A stretch of DNA of 64,000 nt from Bin87 sp965203195 (GCA_965203195.1 OZ241860.1:3410001-3474000), one strand, 5' to 3'; positions 25,319 to 34,553 are shown, numbered from the stretch's first letter. Numbers and translations are program-made. The notes: a model not told the origin generated them from the sequence alone.

Positions 25319-28300
25319 ACTGCGCCGCCCGACTCGCCCGCCAGCGCTCCGGCCGACCCCGCCGGCCTGATGCACGAGCAAACCTTTAACGAAGTGCTGG
25401 CCCAGGCCCTCCGCCAGCGCCGCCACCTCTGGCGCAGCGACCCCAACTCCGTCCTCGCCGAGCGGCTGCGGACGCTGGCCGACGCCACCCGGGAACGCCC
25501 CGACATCCTGGTCGCCCCGCCCGACATCTACCCTGTCATCATTGAGGTGGAGTTTGACGAGCCCGCCTTTGCCGACTCCCGCCGCAAGCTGGGCCGCCTG
25601 GTCATCGGCACGGCCGACCGGGTGCGCGCCGCCATTGCCGTAGGCGTACCCGAGGAAGTCAGAGGCTGGTCCACCGACCGCCTACGGGAACGACTGGCAC
25701 AGCCCGACGGCGTTGCCTTGCGCCTGGCCGTCCTCTACGCCGGCCCCACCGGAACGGACGAGAACGCCAGCGTATGGCCCGCCGCCGGCTATGTAACCGG
25801 CAGCGTCGACGACCTGGCCGTGATGTGCGAATACGCCTCCGCGCCGCCCCTGCTGGTTGCCGCCACGGCCGACGCCGTCGCCGCCCGGATCCACAGCCTG
25901 GCCGACTACCTGTACCGCAGTATGCCGCCCGGCGTGGCCGGCACTATCGCCGCCACCCTGGGGCAGCGGGACGATGTGCAGGGCCTGCGGATGGCCTGCT
26001 GCATCTGGCTGACCTCCTTGCGGCTGCACAACCTGCTGGCGGCGAACTCGCCCTCGTTGCAAACGGCGGGCTTGCCGACTATCGCCCGGATCCGCGCCGC
26101 CAATTTGGGCGTCATTTCCCTCACCGCTTTGCGGCGGGAATGGGACAGAATCCTCGCCGTCAACTACGGTTCCATATTCAACACGGCGCGCACGGCGCTG
26201 GACGACCGGATGCCCATTGAGCAGGGCGTCCGCGTTATGGAGCAGTTGGCGGAGATGGCGGACAACATCACCGCCCTGCGGCTGGGCAGTCATGTTGACT
26301 TCGCCGGCGAACTTTTCCCCAAGCTGCTGGACGACCGGGAGGAAACCGCCGCCCACTACACCCTGCCCGAAACGGCGGAACTCCTCGCCCGCCTGGCCGT
26401 ATCCCGCCTCCACCGGCCCGACTGGTCGGACGCCGCCGCCGTGGCCAACCTGCGTATTGCCGACCTGGCCTGCGGCACCGGAACGCTGCTGCGCGCCGCC
26501 TATCGCCAGATCCGCCAGCGCCACGAAACCGCCGGCGGCAGCTCCGCAAACCTGCACCGGACGATGATGGAGCAGTCAATCACCGGCCTGGACATCAACG
26601 CCCTGGCGTCCCATATGACGGCGGCGGCGCTGTCGTCAGCCGAATTGCATACGGAATATCGCCACACTAACATAGCATCGGTTGCGGTTTTAGGGGGCAG
26701 AACCGGATCATTGGAACTGCTCCAGGCGGAACAGATAACCGATGTAATTGGGGAACAGGTCACCAGCGCCGCCGGCAACGGCGATGCGCCGGAACCGACC
26801 ATGATCCCCGTTCCTAATCATAGCCAGGATCTGGTAATTCAGAATCCCCCCTATTCGCGCGCCCGGGGCAACCGTCGCCTGTTTGATCTAACGGGCATAG
26901 ACGAACCCCAACGCCGGCGCAGTGTGCGCCGCTTGTCCAACATTCGCAGCAGTTTGCGGCGCAGCGGCAATGAAATGACCGACGGCCAAGCCGGTTTGGG
27001 CGCCGACTTTTCTGCCCTTGCCAACCGCAAGCTAAAGCCCGTCGGCATCTTGGCTACCGTGCTGCCCTTGACCGCCGCCCACGCCGAGTCCTGGGAAGGC
27101 TTCCGCCGTACCATTGAGAACGAATATCGGGATCTAACCGTCATCGCCTTTACTTCGCATGACACCTATCGCACCGCGCCGGCGCAACGTCGACAACAAT
27201 CCGTGATGATGTCATCCGATACCAATATGGCGGAGATGTTGCTGATTGCCACCAAACGCGGCAAAGGCGATGACACGCCGGCCACTATTTTCAGCGTCAA
27301 TCTCAGCGAAACACCGCCATCGGAATCAGAATCTTTCTGGTACGCCAGGCTGTTGGAGGACATCAGGGAATCTGCCGACAGCAGCGGACTTATCTATGCC
27401 GGCCGGCAAGAGATCGGGTCTTGGACACGCACCGGTTCACCGCGCCCGGGTTTCCCGTGGTTCCCGGTCGGGATGCGCAACCATCATCTTGTTGACGCCG
27501 CTGCGGAACTAATGAATGGGCGGTTCTATTCACTGCCAACCCGCCAGCGCTGGAATTTGAACCTGCCATTTACTACCTTGGACCAGGTGGTCGGCATTGG
27601 TCCAACGCACGACTTGATTGGGCATCCGAGAGAAGGCGATGGGCGTGGAGCGTTCACTTTTACCGATGTGACGCAAGGACAATTGCCCATCTACCCGGCG
27701 TTGTGGGCTGCTCAGGCCGACCGTCAAAAAAGGCTGACCGTCGGCCCCACGCATAGCGGCGAGCCGGCCGTCAGCGACGAATCCGCATTGCAGCAGATGC
27801 TGACCCAGCGCAGCAACCTTTTCATATCCCGCAACTTGTGGATGGTATCGCAGGCGCTGGCGGCCGCGCGCACCGAGCAGCCGATGATGGGCGGCCGCGG
27901 CTGGACGGCATTGCTGTCCGATGACGACGATGTAAAATCGGCGCTGGCCATCTGGCTCAATTCCACGCCGGCTCTGTTGGTGCGAACCTGCTACGCGCAG
28001 ACTACGCAGCCGGGCCGGGCCACGATGCAGATCAGGGCGCTGGCCGGCTTTCCCGTGCCCGATTTCGCCGCCGATAATGCCGCCGGCGAACAGGCCCGGA
28101 CCGTAGCCCGACAACTGATTGACGAACTGGCTGCTCTGGAACTGCAACCTGTTTCCTACGCTTTTCGCGACGAAAACCGGCGGCAGTTTGACGCGGCTGC
28201 CCTGGCCCTGGCCGGATTAGGCGACAATCAGCAGGCTGTCGATGCCATAAACGTCCTGCGCGACCAATGGTGTCGTGAGCCATCCGTCCACGGCGGCGTT

Positions 28301-28333
28301 GCGCAGGTTATGCGCGCGTTGGGCATACGATAA
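25316..28333 (+). CDS. Large N6-adenine DNA methylase with possible N-terminal nuclease motif (type IIG/PglX-like)
   Basis: 1005 residues from ATG 25316; an in-frame extension upstream overlaps the NHL gene and is unlikely. The methylase core has motif I IADLACGTGTLL near residue 383 and motif IV IQNPPYSRA near 510, then a long C-terminal region that could hold target recognition. Near the N-terminus RPDILV followed by YPVIIEVEFDEPA (residues ~62-81) is laid out like a PD-(D/E)xE-type nuclease or nuclease-derived site. Together these suggest a single-polypeptide restriction-modification enzyme or a BREX PglX-like methylase; no other BREX, DISARM or HsdS/HsdR gene is nearby. GC falls around 26.6-27.5 kb. 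Recognition sequence unknown. Confidence 0.75.
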   Translation: MTAPPDSPASAPADPAGLMHEQTFNEVLAQALRQRRHLWRSDPNSVLAERLRTLADATRERPDILVAPPDIYPVIIEVEFDEPAFADSRRKLGRLVIGTADRVRAAIAVGVPEEVRGWSTDRLRERLAQPDGVALRLAVLYAGPTGTDENASVWPAAGYVTGSVDDLAVMCEYASAPPLLVAATADAVAARIHSLADYLYRSMPPGVAGTIAATLGQRDDVQGLRMACCIWLTSLRLHNLLAANSPSLQTAGLPTIARIRAANLGVISLTALRREWDRILAVNYGSIFNTARTALDDRMPIEQGVRVMEQLAEMADNITALRLGSHVDFAGELFPKLLDDREETAAHYTLPETAELLARLAVSRLHRPDWSDAAAVANLRIADLACGTGTLLRAAYRQIRQRHETAGGSSANLHRTMMEQSITGLDINALASHMTAAALSSAELHTEYRHTNIASVAVLGGRTGSLELLQAEQITDVIGEQVTSAAGNGDAPEPTMIPVPNHSQDLVIQNPPYSRARGNRRLFDLTGIDEPQRRRSVRRLSNIRSSLRRSGNEMTDGQAGLGADFSALANRKLKPVGILATVLPLTAAHAESWEGFRRTIENEYRDLTVIAFTSHDTYRTAPAQRRQQSVMMSSDTNMAEMLLIATKRGKGDDTPATIFSVNLSETPPSESESFWYARLLEDIRESADSSGLIYAGRQEIGSWTRTGSPRPGFPWFPVGMRNHHLVDAAAELMNGRFYSLPTRQRWNLNLPFTTLDQVVGIGPTHDLIGHPREGDGRGAFTFTDVTQGQLPIYPALWAAQADRQKRLTVGPTHSGEPAVSDESALQQMLTQRSNLFISRNLWMVSQALAAARTEQPMMGGRGWTALLSDDDDVKSALAIWLNSTPALLVRTCYAQTTQPGRATMQIRALAGFPVPDFAADNAAGEQARTVARQLIDELAALELQPVSYAFRDENRRQFDAAALALAGLGDNQQAVDAINVLRDQWCREPSVHGGVAQVMRALGIR

Positions 28334-28344
28334 ACCCGGCTGCA

Positions 28345-29052
28345 TCAATCCACCCGCTGCGCCACCAGCAGCCCTCCATCCTCCCGCGCCACCCGCATCG
28401 CAAAATCGTAGCGGTCCACCGCCAGTGCCAGCCCCACATCCCGCGGGTGAAACTGCGGCTGCCCGTCGTCAAAAAACTTCTGCGTCGCCCCGCCGGCCAT
28501 AATCAGCTTGCGGACGGCCTCCGGATCCGGGTTGCGCCCTTCCAGCCGGTTGCGCAGGTACAGGGCGCAGTGTTCGTCCTCGTCGGCGCGGTTCACGCCC
28601 TGGTCGCCCATTGCCAGGATGGTAACCCGCTCCGGCGGCGGGTTTTCCGCCCGCAGCGCGCGGACGGTGGCCCCGGCCACCACAAAAGAAGTCACATAAA
28701 TCGGGTCGCACCCCGCCGCCCCGGCCGCCGCCGTCCCCACCGTGCCGGCCCGCGTGGACTGCACCACGCTTTTGCCCGCAAAATCCACCGCCAACGCCTC
28801 ATAGGGCGAGTTGCCGTAGTCAAACCCGTCGGGCCGCTTGCCGTCCACCTCCCCCATCAGAATGTCGGCAATGTCGGGATTGCGCCGCCGGATTGCCAGC
28901 GCCTCCGCCACCTCGGCCACCAGCGTAATCCGCTCCGCCCCCCGGTCAAAGGCAATGGCGGCGGTAGTAAAAGCGCGGAACACATCAATGACCAGAGCCG
29001 CGCCCTGCGCCTCTTGCGCGTCCCGCGTCAAACTGCCAATGCGAATTTCCAT
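28345..29052 (-). CDS. comB: 2-phosphosulfolactate phosphatase family protein
   Basis: 235 residues from ATG 29052 (AAGGAGAG upstream). VIDVFRAFTTA, GEVDGKRPDGFDYGNSP and VQSTRAGT are the conserved blocks of the ComB family, Mg-dependent phosphatases known from coenzyme M synthesis but widespread in bacteria that do not make it. No other CoM or sulfolactate gene is seen, so the physiological substrate is open. It meets the large methylase gene tail to tail with an 11-base gap. Confidence 0.88.
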   Translation of the reverse strand: MEIRIGSLTRDAQEAQGAALVIDVFRAFTTAAIAFDRGAERITLVAEVAEALAIRRRNPDIADILMGEVDGKRPDGFDYGNSPYEALAVDFAGKSVVQSTRAGTVGTAAAGAAGCDPIYVTSFVVAGATVRALRAENPPPERVTILAMGDQGVNRADEDEHCALYLRNRLEGRNPDPEAVRKLIMAGGATQKFFDDGQPQFHPRDVGLALAVDRYDFAMRVAREDGGLLVAQRVD

Positions 29053-29146
29053 CGGATTGCTCTCCTTACGCCGATACACAGGATGAACGGGATTGCCTGA
29101 TCTGCCGCAACAAATCCTATCCATCCTGTCCATCGGTGCCGGTCAT

Positions 29147-30094
29147 TTACCCGGTTTTGACCAGCTTTTGCAGGCTGCGGATTTCCCGGGGCGGGTTGAG
29201 ATGCTGCCCCGTGTGCGTCCACGACACTTCGCCCACATAGATGTTGCCCACCGAGTCCAGGCAGACGCCATGCGGGGCGATGAACTGGCCGGGCGCTTCC
29301 CCCTCCGGCCCGTCGCCCACCCGTGCCTGTAGCCGGCCTTCGGTGTCGTACACGCTGACGCGGGGGCCGAGGCCGGTAGCTTGGTCATTAGGCCCGATGG
29401 CCGCGCCCAATTCGCCGATATAGACCAGCCCGGCGGCCTGGTCAATATACAGCCCGCAGGGCCGCGCCATATTCACCCACTGGTCCAGAAACTGGCCGTT
29501 GCCGTCAAACACCTGCACCCGGTGGTTCTCCCGGTCGGCCAGATAGATGCGCCCGTCGCTGCCCGCCCCGATGTTGTGGGCAATGTTGAACTGCCCCGGC
29601 CCGGTGCCCGACTCGCCCCACGAGAACAGCCGCCGCCCGTCAGGGCTGTACTTGTGAATCCGGGCGTTGCCGTAGCCGTCGGACACATAAAAATCCCCGT
29701 TGCGCGGGTCAATAGCCACATGGGTGCAACGGTTGAACGGCTCCCCCGACATAAAACCCGCCGGATGCCCGCTCGTCCCCAAAGTCAGCAGTACCTCGCC
29801 GTCCAGGGTGCACTTGCGCACGGTATGGTCGCCGTCATCGGTGCAGAAAATCATCCCGTCCGGCGACATCGTTACCCCGTGCGCCCGCGGAAAGACGCCC
29901 TCGCCCCAGGACTTGATAAAGTTGCCGTCCTTGTCAAAGACAATCATCGGATGCGCGCCGCGATTGAATGCGTACACATTGTCCTCGGCGTCGCAGCCCA
30001 CGGCGGCCACCTCCTTGAAAGCGTAGCCGGCGGGCAGCCGCCCCCAGCCCTCCTGCGCTTCATAGGTGAATTGTCCCTCTCCGATAGTAACCAT
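29147..30094 (-). CDS. NHL-repeat beta-propeller protein, paralogue
   Basis: 315 residues from ATG 30094 with GGAGGG eleven bases upstream. Blade motifs repeat: PRAHGVTMSPDGMIFCTDD, THVAIDPRNGDFYVSDGYGNARIHKY, YLADRENHRVQVFDGNG, PHGVCLDSVGNIYVGEV. Similar overall to the protein at 24217-25137, including the DGYGNAR/DGYANAR blade and the WGE-GSGPGQF or WGESGTGPGQF stretch. Likely cytosolic, since no signal peptide is seen. It lies 94 bases upstream of comB on the same strand and could share its transcript. Confidence 0.85.
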   Translation of the reverse strand: MVTIGEGQFTYEAQEGWGRLPAGYAFKEVAAVGCDAEDNVYAFNRGAHPMIVFDKDGNFIKSWGEGVFPRAHGVTMSPDGMIFCTDDGDHTVRKCTLDGEVLLTLGTSGHPAGFMSGEPFNRCTHVAIDPRNGDFYVSDGYGNARIHKYSPDGRRLFSWGESGTGPGQFNIAHNIGAGSDGRIYLADRENHRVQVFDGNGQFLDQWVNMARPCGLYIDQAAGLVYIGELGAAIGPNDQATGLGPRVSVYDTEGRLQARVGDGPEGEAPGQFIAPHGVCLDSVGNIYVGEVSWTHTGQHLNPPREIRSLQKLVKTG

Positions 30095-30231
30095 TGCTCT
30101 TGTTCCCTCCTGTGCTGCGGGCGGATTTGGCCCGCGCCGCCGCCGACAACTATATCGCATCTGCCGGGCTGCGGTGTACAATCAGGGCGGTATGGTAAGA
30201 AAACGCGGCGGCGGCAATGGAGGAAACGCTT

Positions 30232-30366
30232 ATGGAATGGCAGGATGGTTCGCTTTTCGTGGCCGGCGACCCGGCATCGGACTTGGTTGCCGACCTGTGG
30301 CGGTTGAATCCGTGGTGGGAAAACGCGCCAATGCCCCCCAGCCGCCAATGCGCCGGCATCTGGTAG
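30232..30366 (+). pseudogene. Small ORF resembling an ATPase N-terminus, probable remnant
   Basis: A 44-residue frame beginning MEWQDGSLFVAGDP with GGAGGAAA before its ATG, ending CAGIW. The segment DLWRLNPWWENAPMP resembles the N-terminal lead-in of AAA_14/DUF4143-type ATPases, which often start with an NPWW element before the P-loop. No continuation is found in any frame, so it reads as a truncated gene rather than a working small protein. The rest of 30095-30539 shows nothing else. Confidence 0.4.
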
Positions 30367-30539
30367 CGCAGACACGGCGGCGTCTGGATGCGGAAATAAC
30401 CCCCATTGCAGCCTGAAACCCCGGCCGGCGCTACAATAGATATACCCTGGCCCCGCTCCCGCCTGAATGCCTGACCCGGCCCAATTCGCGCCGCATCGCC
30501 ACTATTCATCTTGCCACCATATCGTAAGGAGGGCCTGTT

Positions 30540-31238
30540 ATGGCTGACCCCCGCCGCGATTTCGTAAAGTACACCTTCTATAAAGTGCAGCCGGAATGGC
30601 GCCGCCTGCCGGCCGCCGAGCGCGCCGCCGGCAAGGATGAATTCGCCGCCGTGGCCGCCGAATACGCCGACCGGCTGGCGCTGAACACTTACAGCCTCGT
30701 GGGCGCGCGGGGCGACGCCGACTTTATGCTTTGGGGCGTGTCCCCGGAGCTGGAGGCCGTCAACGAACTGGCGGCGCAGCTCAACCGCACCAGGCTGGCC
30801 GGCTACCTGGAAACCCCCTATTCCTACCTGGGGATGACCCGCCGCTCGCCCTACATCGACGACCACCGGCACGAAGGACAGGACGGAACGGGCCACGCCG
30901 CCTCAATGCGCATTGTGGGCCGCCGCTACCTCTTTATGTATCCCTTCTGGAAAACCCACGACTGGTATCAGCTGCCCCAGGAAAAGCGACAGGAGCTGAT
31001 GAACGAACACTTCGTCATCGGCCACCAGTACCCGCAGGTGAAAATCTCCACCGCCTACTCTTTCGGACTGGACGACCCGGAGTTTATCCTGGGCTTTGAA
31101 ACCGACGACCCCGGCGGGTTCCTGGACCTGGTGATGGCGCTGCGGGAATCCAAAGCCCGCCCCTACACGCTGCGCGATACGCCCATCTTTTCGTGCCTCA
31201 ACCGCCCGCTGCGGGAATGTCTGGACGATGCGGCGTAA
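30540..31238 (+). CDS. Chlorite dismutase-family heme protein, coproheme decarboxylase (HemQ)-like
   Basis: 232 residues, normal for HemQ. AAGGAGG precedes the ATG. RYLFMYPFWKTHDWYQLP (130-146) contains the Tyr and Lys used in coproheme decarboxylation, and His162 in VIGHQYPQV is the expected proximal heme ligand; the distal Arg of true chlorite dismutases is not evident. It likely finishes heme b synthesis through the coproporphyrin route, common in monoderm lineages. Single gene with its own ribosome site. Confidence 0.88.
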   Translation: MADPRRDFVKYTFYKVQPEWRRLPAAERAAGKDEFAAVAAEYADRLALNTYSLVGARGDADFMLWGVSPELEAVNELAAQLNRTRLAGYLETPYSYLGMTRRSPYIDDHRHEGQDGTGHAASMRIVGRRYLFMYPFWKTHDWYQLPQEKRQELMNEHFVIGHQYPQVKISTAYSFGLDDPEFILGFETDDPGGFLDLVMALRESKARPYTLRDTPIFSCLNRPLRECLDDAA

Positions 31239-31298
31239 TCTGGCGCACTCCGGGAAACCCAACCGGTCGGGAATGCAACCACAGCGAGGAGGTTGGCA

Positions 31299-31499
31299 AT
31301 GGCCGTGTACCAAGTATCCGCCGGGCGCGCTTACCTGGCTGCCCACATAGAATATGGGGATCTATCCCCGGATGACTTGGCCCGGGCTGATCTGGGCGAG
31401 CTGGTCACGGCAATCGACGCCGTTTTCGAGGACGAAAGCGGGCGCGAGGACAAGGACGAACGCCGGCACGAGTCGCCGGAACAGGAAAAGCAGGAATGA
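31299..31499 (+). CDS. Small acidic protein coupled to a Uma2 gene
   Basis: 66 residues from ATG 31299, six bases after GAGGAGG. Begins MAVYQVSAGRAYLAA and ends in a highly charged Glu/Asp/Lys tail. No known family. Its stop overlaps the start of the next gene by four bases (ATGA), so it is translated with the Uma2 gene and may be its partner or antidote; that role is inference. Confidence 0.6.
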   Translation: MAVYQVSAGRAYLAAHIEYGDLSPDDLARADLGELVTAIDAVFEDESGREDKDERRHESPEQEKQE

Positions 31500-32245
31500 C
31501 TACTCAAACCCCAACCGTAGTTTCCCCAACCCGGGCGGAGTCGGAAATGCTGCCGCCCCCGCCGCCGGCGACAGCGCGGGCGGATATTCCCACTGCGCCC
31601 GGCGTAGTGGCGGCAGGCGACGACGATCTGCCCGCCGGCTTCACCCTGGACATCCGCTCGGTGCTGGCGCTGCTGCCCGATGACGATGCGCTGGATGACT
31701 GGTTCTTTCGGTTCACTGGAGACAACGAACATCTGGGCTGCCAGTTTGAGATTGACCAGGAAGGGAACCTGATTGCCATGGCGTCGGAGAGCATTTACGG
31801 ATGGGTAGCCACGGGCAACCTGTACTATGACCTGAGAACCTGGTCGGACGCCGGCCTCGGCGGGCTGGTGTTTCCGGGCAACGCTCTGGTCAGGATGCCG
31901 CGCCAGGGCCGCCGCGCGGCCGATGCCGGCTGGATCGCGCCGGAACAGATTACCCCGTCGCTGCCGTCGGACTGGCAATATCACGGTATACCCTTTGCGC
32001 CCCGCTTCGTAGCGGAGCTCCGTTCTATCTCCAATTCCGTAGCGCAGCAGCAGGCTAAAATGGAGGAATGGCTGGCTTACGGGGTGGCGCTGGGCTGGTT
32101 GATTGACCCCTTCCTGCGCCAGGTTCATATCTACCGCCCCGGCGTTGCCCCGGAGCTGCTGGACGACCCGGAAACCGTCAGCGGCGACCCGGAACTGCCC
32201 GGCTTTGTGTTTGCCGTGCGCCGCCGCATCTTTGACCTGTTGTAA
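31496..32245 (+). CDS. Uma2-family putative nuclease, first of four
   Basis: 249 residues. After a low-complexity Pro/Ala N-terminus the Uma2 (DUF820) fold appears: FAPRFVAELRS, KMEEWLAYGVALGWLIDP and QVHIYRPG. The usual PDV/PDL pair before the catalytic Glu is altered (AADAGWIAPEQ), so nuclease activity is uncertain; the Glu in AELRS and the following Lys are kept. Uma2 genes are abundant in Cyanobacteria and Chloroflexota, often as tandem families without known function. Close paralogue of the next gene. Confidence 0.85.
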   Translation: MTTQTPTVVSPTRAESEMLPPPPPATARADIPTAPGVVAAGDDDLPAGFTLDIRSVLALLPDDDALDDWFFRFTGDNEHLGCQFEIDQEGNLIAMASESIYGWVATGNLYYDLRTWSDAGLGGLVFPGNALVRMPRQGRRAADAGWIAPEQITPSLPSDWQYHGIPFAPRFVAELRSISNSVAQQQAKMEEWLAYGVALGWLIDPFLRQVHIYRPGVAPELLDDPETVSGDPELPGFVFAVRRRIFDLL

Positions 32246-32299
32246 GCGAAAGCGGCCGGCCCGGCCAGATGACATCAGAGGGTGAGGGAGCAGAACACT

Positions 32300-33052
32300 A
32301 TGACGACGCAAACGCCAACCGCCATTCCGCCGACACCAACTATGCCGGCGCCGGAAACGCCATCGCCCGCGCCGCCGCCGTCAACAGCGCTGGCCGATGT
32401 TCAAGCCGTATCCGCCGCGGCGTGCAGCGATGACCCGCCTGTCGTATTCACTCTGGACATCCGCTCGGCGCTGGCGCTGCTGCCCGATGACGATGCGCTG
32501 GATGACTGGTTCTTTCGGTTCACCGGGGACAACGAACATCTGGGCTGCCAGTTTGAGATTGACCAGGAAGGGAACCTGATTGCGATGGCATCGGAAAGCA
32601 TAGATGGCGTGGTACGTTCGGGCAACTTGTACTTTGACTTGAGTGCCTGGAACGATGAGGGCCCGAGGGGGATAGCGCTGACCGGCAATGCATTAGTGAG
32701 GACGGCCGGCCCCGGCCGCCGTTCTCCGGACGCCGGCTGGATTGCGCCGGAACAGATGGAACTGCTGCCCCCGCCGGGACAACGGCGTTACGGATTGCCT
32801 TTTGCCCCCCGCTTCGTAGCGGAGCTCCGTTCTATCTCCAATTCCGTAGCGCAGCAGCAGGCCAAAATGGAGGAATGGCTGGCTTACGGGGTGGCGCTGG
32901 GCTGGCTGATTGATCCCTTCCTGCGCCAGGTTCACATCTACCGTCCCGGAGTTGCCCCGGAGCGGCTGGACGACCCGGAAACCGTCAGCGGCGACCCGGA
33001 ACTGCCCGGCTTTGTGTTTGCCGTGCGCCGCCGCATCTTTGACCTGCTGTAA
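32300..33052 (+). CDS. Uma2-family putative nuclease, second of four
   Basis: 250 residues from ATG 32300, ten bases after GAGGGAG; an in-frame GTG at 32282 is less likely. From residue ~50 to the end it is nearly the same as the preceding protein, including DDALDDWFFRFTGDN, LRSISNSVAQQQAKMEEW and the shared tail FVFAVRRRIFDLL. The divergent parts are the N-terminal linker and the central loop. A recent tandem duplicate. Confidence 0.85.
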   Translation: MTTQTPTAIPPTPTMPAPETPSPAPPPSTALADVQAVSAAACSDDPPVVFTLDIRSALALLPDDDALDDWFFRFTGDNEHLGCQFEIDQEGNLIAMASESIDGVVRSGNLYFDLSAWNDEGPRGIALTGNALVRTAGPGRRSPDAGWIAPEQMELLPPPGQRRYGLPFAPRFVAELRSISNSVAQQQAKMEEWLAYGVALGWLIDPFLRQVHIYRPGVAPERLDDPETVSGDPELPGFVFAVRRRIFDLL

Positions 33053-33060
33053 GCACTGGA

Positions 33061-33111
33061 TGCGCCGGGGCGCGGTTTCTTTGGCGTCTATGCCTCCTCC
33101 TGTCTGCTATG
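33061..33111 (-). repeat. Relic of a Uma2 gene leader
   Basis: The segment GCCTCCTCCTGTCTGCTAT around 33090-33108 is the same as the ribosome-site region in front of the Uma2 gene at 33112-33816 (around 33822-33845), but here the start codon has decayed. It shows that the minus-strand array once held, or was built from, another copy. Confidence 0.6.
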
Positions 33112-33816
33112 CTATGCGGGCTGATGCAACGCAAAGATGCGCCGCCGCACGGCAAACACAAACCCCGGCAATACCGGGTCGCCGCTGACGGTTTCAGGGT
33201 TGTCCAGCATTGTCACCGGAACGCCCGGCTGGTAGATGTACACCCGCCGGCGGTAGGGATCAATCAGCCAGCCCAGCCGCGCGCCGTTGGCGATATACCG
33301 TTCCATCTTGCGTTGCAGCGGGGGCAGAGTATCCGTGCCGGACATAATTTCGGCGACGAAAACTGGGCAGACGGTGATGGCGCCGCCGTCGGCTACCGGG
33401 GGCAGCGTGGCTACCTGTTCCGGCGACAGCCACAGGGCATCGGGCCGGATCCGGGAACCGTCGGGCAGCCGCAAGTTGGCGTTGGCGCCATACGCCTCGC
33501 CGCCATTATCGTCCTCCCAATTGAGCAACGCGCCAAACATCCGGCCTTCGGCGCGTCCGCTGTCCCGATTTACCATAGGGCTAATCACCAGTTCCCCTTT
33601 GTTGGTCAGCTCCAGATTGAACCCGCGCCCCTCGTTGGCCTGGTGCATCCCGGCCAGCCACTGGTCAATTTCCGATTCGGCGAGCTTGCCGGCCACGGAT
33701 TTGAGGATGGGGCTGATGTTGACCCGCAAAGAGCGCGGCAGGCTGAACTCATCAGCAGCCGGCGCGCAACCCGCCGGAGCAACGGCAGTATCCCTGACGA
33801 CAGCAGCGGTTGCCAT
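33112..33816 (-). CDS. Uma2-family putative nuclease, third of four
   Basis: 234 residues. GGAGGAGG lies ten bases before the ATG. Carries the full Uma2 active-site set: RPDALWLSPEQ, then FVAEIMSGTDTL with catalytic Glu, KMERYIANGARLGWLIDPYRRRVYIYQPG. This pair differs from the plus-strand pair in sequence and keeps the Pro-Asp element, so it is more likely active. Faces the plus-strand Uma2 pair convergently. Confidence 0.88.
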   Translation of the reverse strand: MATAAVVRDTAVAPAGCAPAADEFSLPRSLRVNISPILKSVAGKLAESEIDQWLAGMHQANEGRGFNLELTNKGELVISPMVNRDSGRAEGRMFGALLNWEDDNGGEAYGANANLRLPDGSRIRPDALWLSPEQVATLPPVADGGAITVCPVFVAEIMSGTDTLPPLQRKMERYIANGARLGWLIDPYRRRVYIYQPGVPVTMLDNPETVSGDPVLPGFVFAVRRRIFALHQPA

Positions 33817-33845
33817 AGCGTCTATGCCTCCTCCTGTCTGCTATC

Positions 33846-34553
33846 CTAGGCGGGCTGGTGCAGAGCAAAGATGCGGCGGCGTACCGCAAACACAAAGCCG
33901 GGCAGTACCGGATCGCCGCTGATGGTTTCCGGGGCGTCCAGCATTGCCACCGGAACGCCGGGCCGGTAGATGTACACCCGCCGGCGGTAGGGATCGATCA
34001 GCCAGCCCAGCCGCGCGCCGTTGGCGATATACTGCTCCATCTTGCGCTGCAACGGCGGCAAGGTATCCGTGCCGGACATAATCTCGGCGACAAAGGCCGG
34101 GCAGACGGTAATGGCACCGCCGTCGGCTACCGGGGGCAGGGCGGCTACCTGTTCCGGCGACAGCCACAGGGCATCGGGCCGGATCCGGGAGCCGTCGGGC
34201 AGCCGCAAATTGGCGTTGGCGCCATACACTTCGCCGCCGTTTTCGTCCTCCCAGTCGCCCAACGCGTAGAGTAGTTTGAATTCGGCGCGTCCGCCGTCCC
34301 GATTTACCATAGGGCTAATCACCAGTTCCCCTTTGTTGGTCAGCTCCAGATTGAACCCGCGCCCTTCGTTGGCCTGGTACATCCCGGCCATCCACTGGTC
34401 AATTTCCGCTTCGGCGAGCTTGCCGGCGACGGATTTGAGGATGGGGCTGATGTTGACGCGTAGCGGACGCGGCAGGCTGAACTCATCGTCAGCCGGCGCG
34501 CAGTCCGCCGGGGCGGCAGCGGCAGTATCCCTGACGGCGGCAGCGGTTGTCAT
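33846..34553 (-). CDS. Uma2-family putative nuclease, fourth of four
   Basis: 235 residues from ATG 34553 (AGGG eight bases upstream; an in-frame GTG at 34562 is possible). About nine in ten positions match the gene at 33112-33816, with the same RPDALWLSPEQ and FVAEIMSGTDTL motifs and identical C-terminus FALHQPA. A tandem duplicate within the same transcript, 29 bases apart. Confidence 0.88.
   Translation of the reverse strand: MTTAAAVRDTAAAAPADCAPADDEFSLPRPLRVNISPILKSVAGKLAEAEIDQWMAGMYQANEGRGFNLELTNKGELVISPMVNRDGGRAEFKLLYALGDWEDENGGEVYGANANLRLPDGSRIRPDALWLSPEQVAALPPVADGGAITVCPAFVAEIMSGTDTLPPLQRKMEQYIANGARLGWLIDPYRRRVYIYRPGVPVAMLDAPETISGDPVLPGFVFAVRRRIFALHQPA

Noticed and set aside
25316..28333. 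Complete BREX or type I R-M locus around the large methylase
   Set aside because: Neighbours are NHL, ComB and heme genes; no specificity, nuclease or Brx genes in the window.
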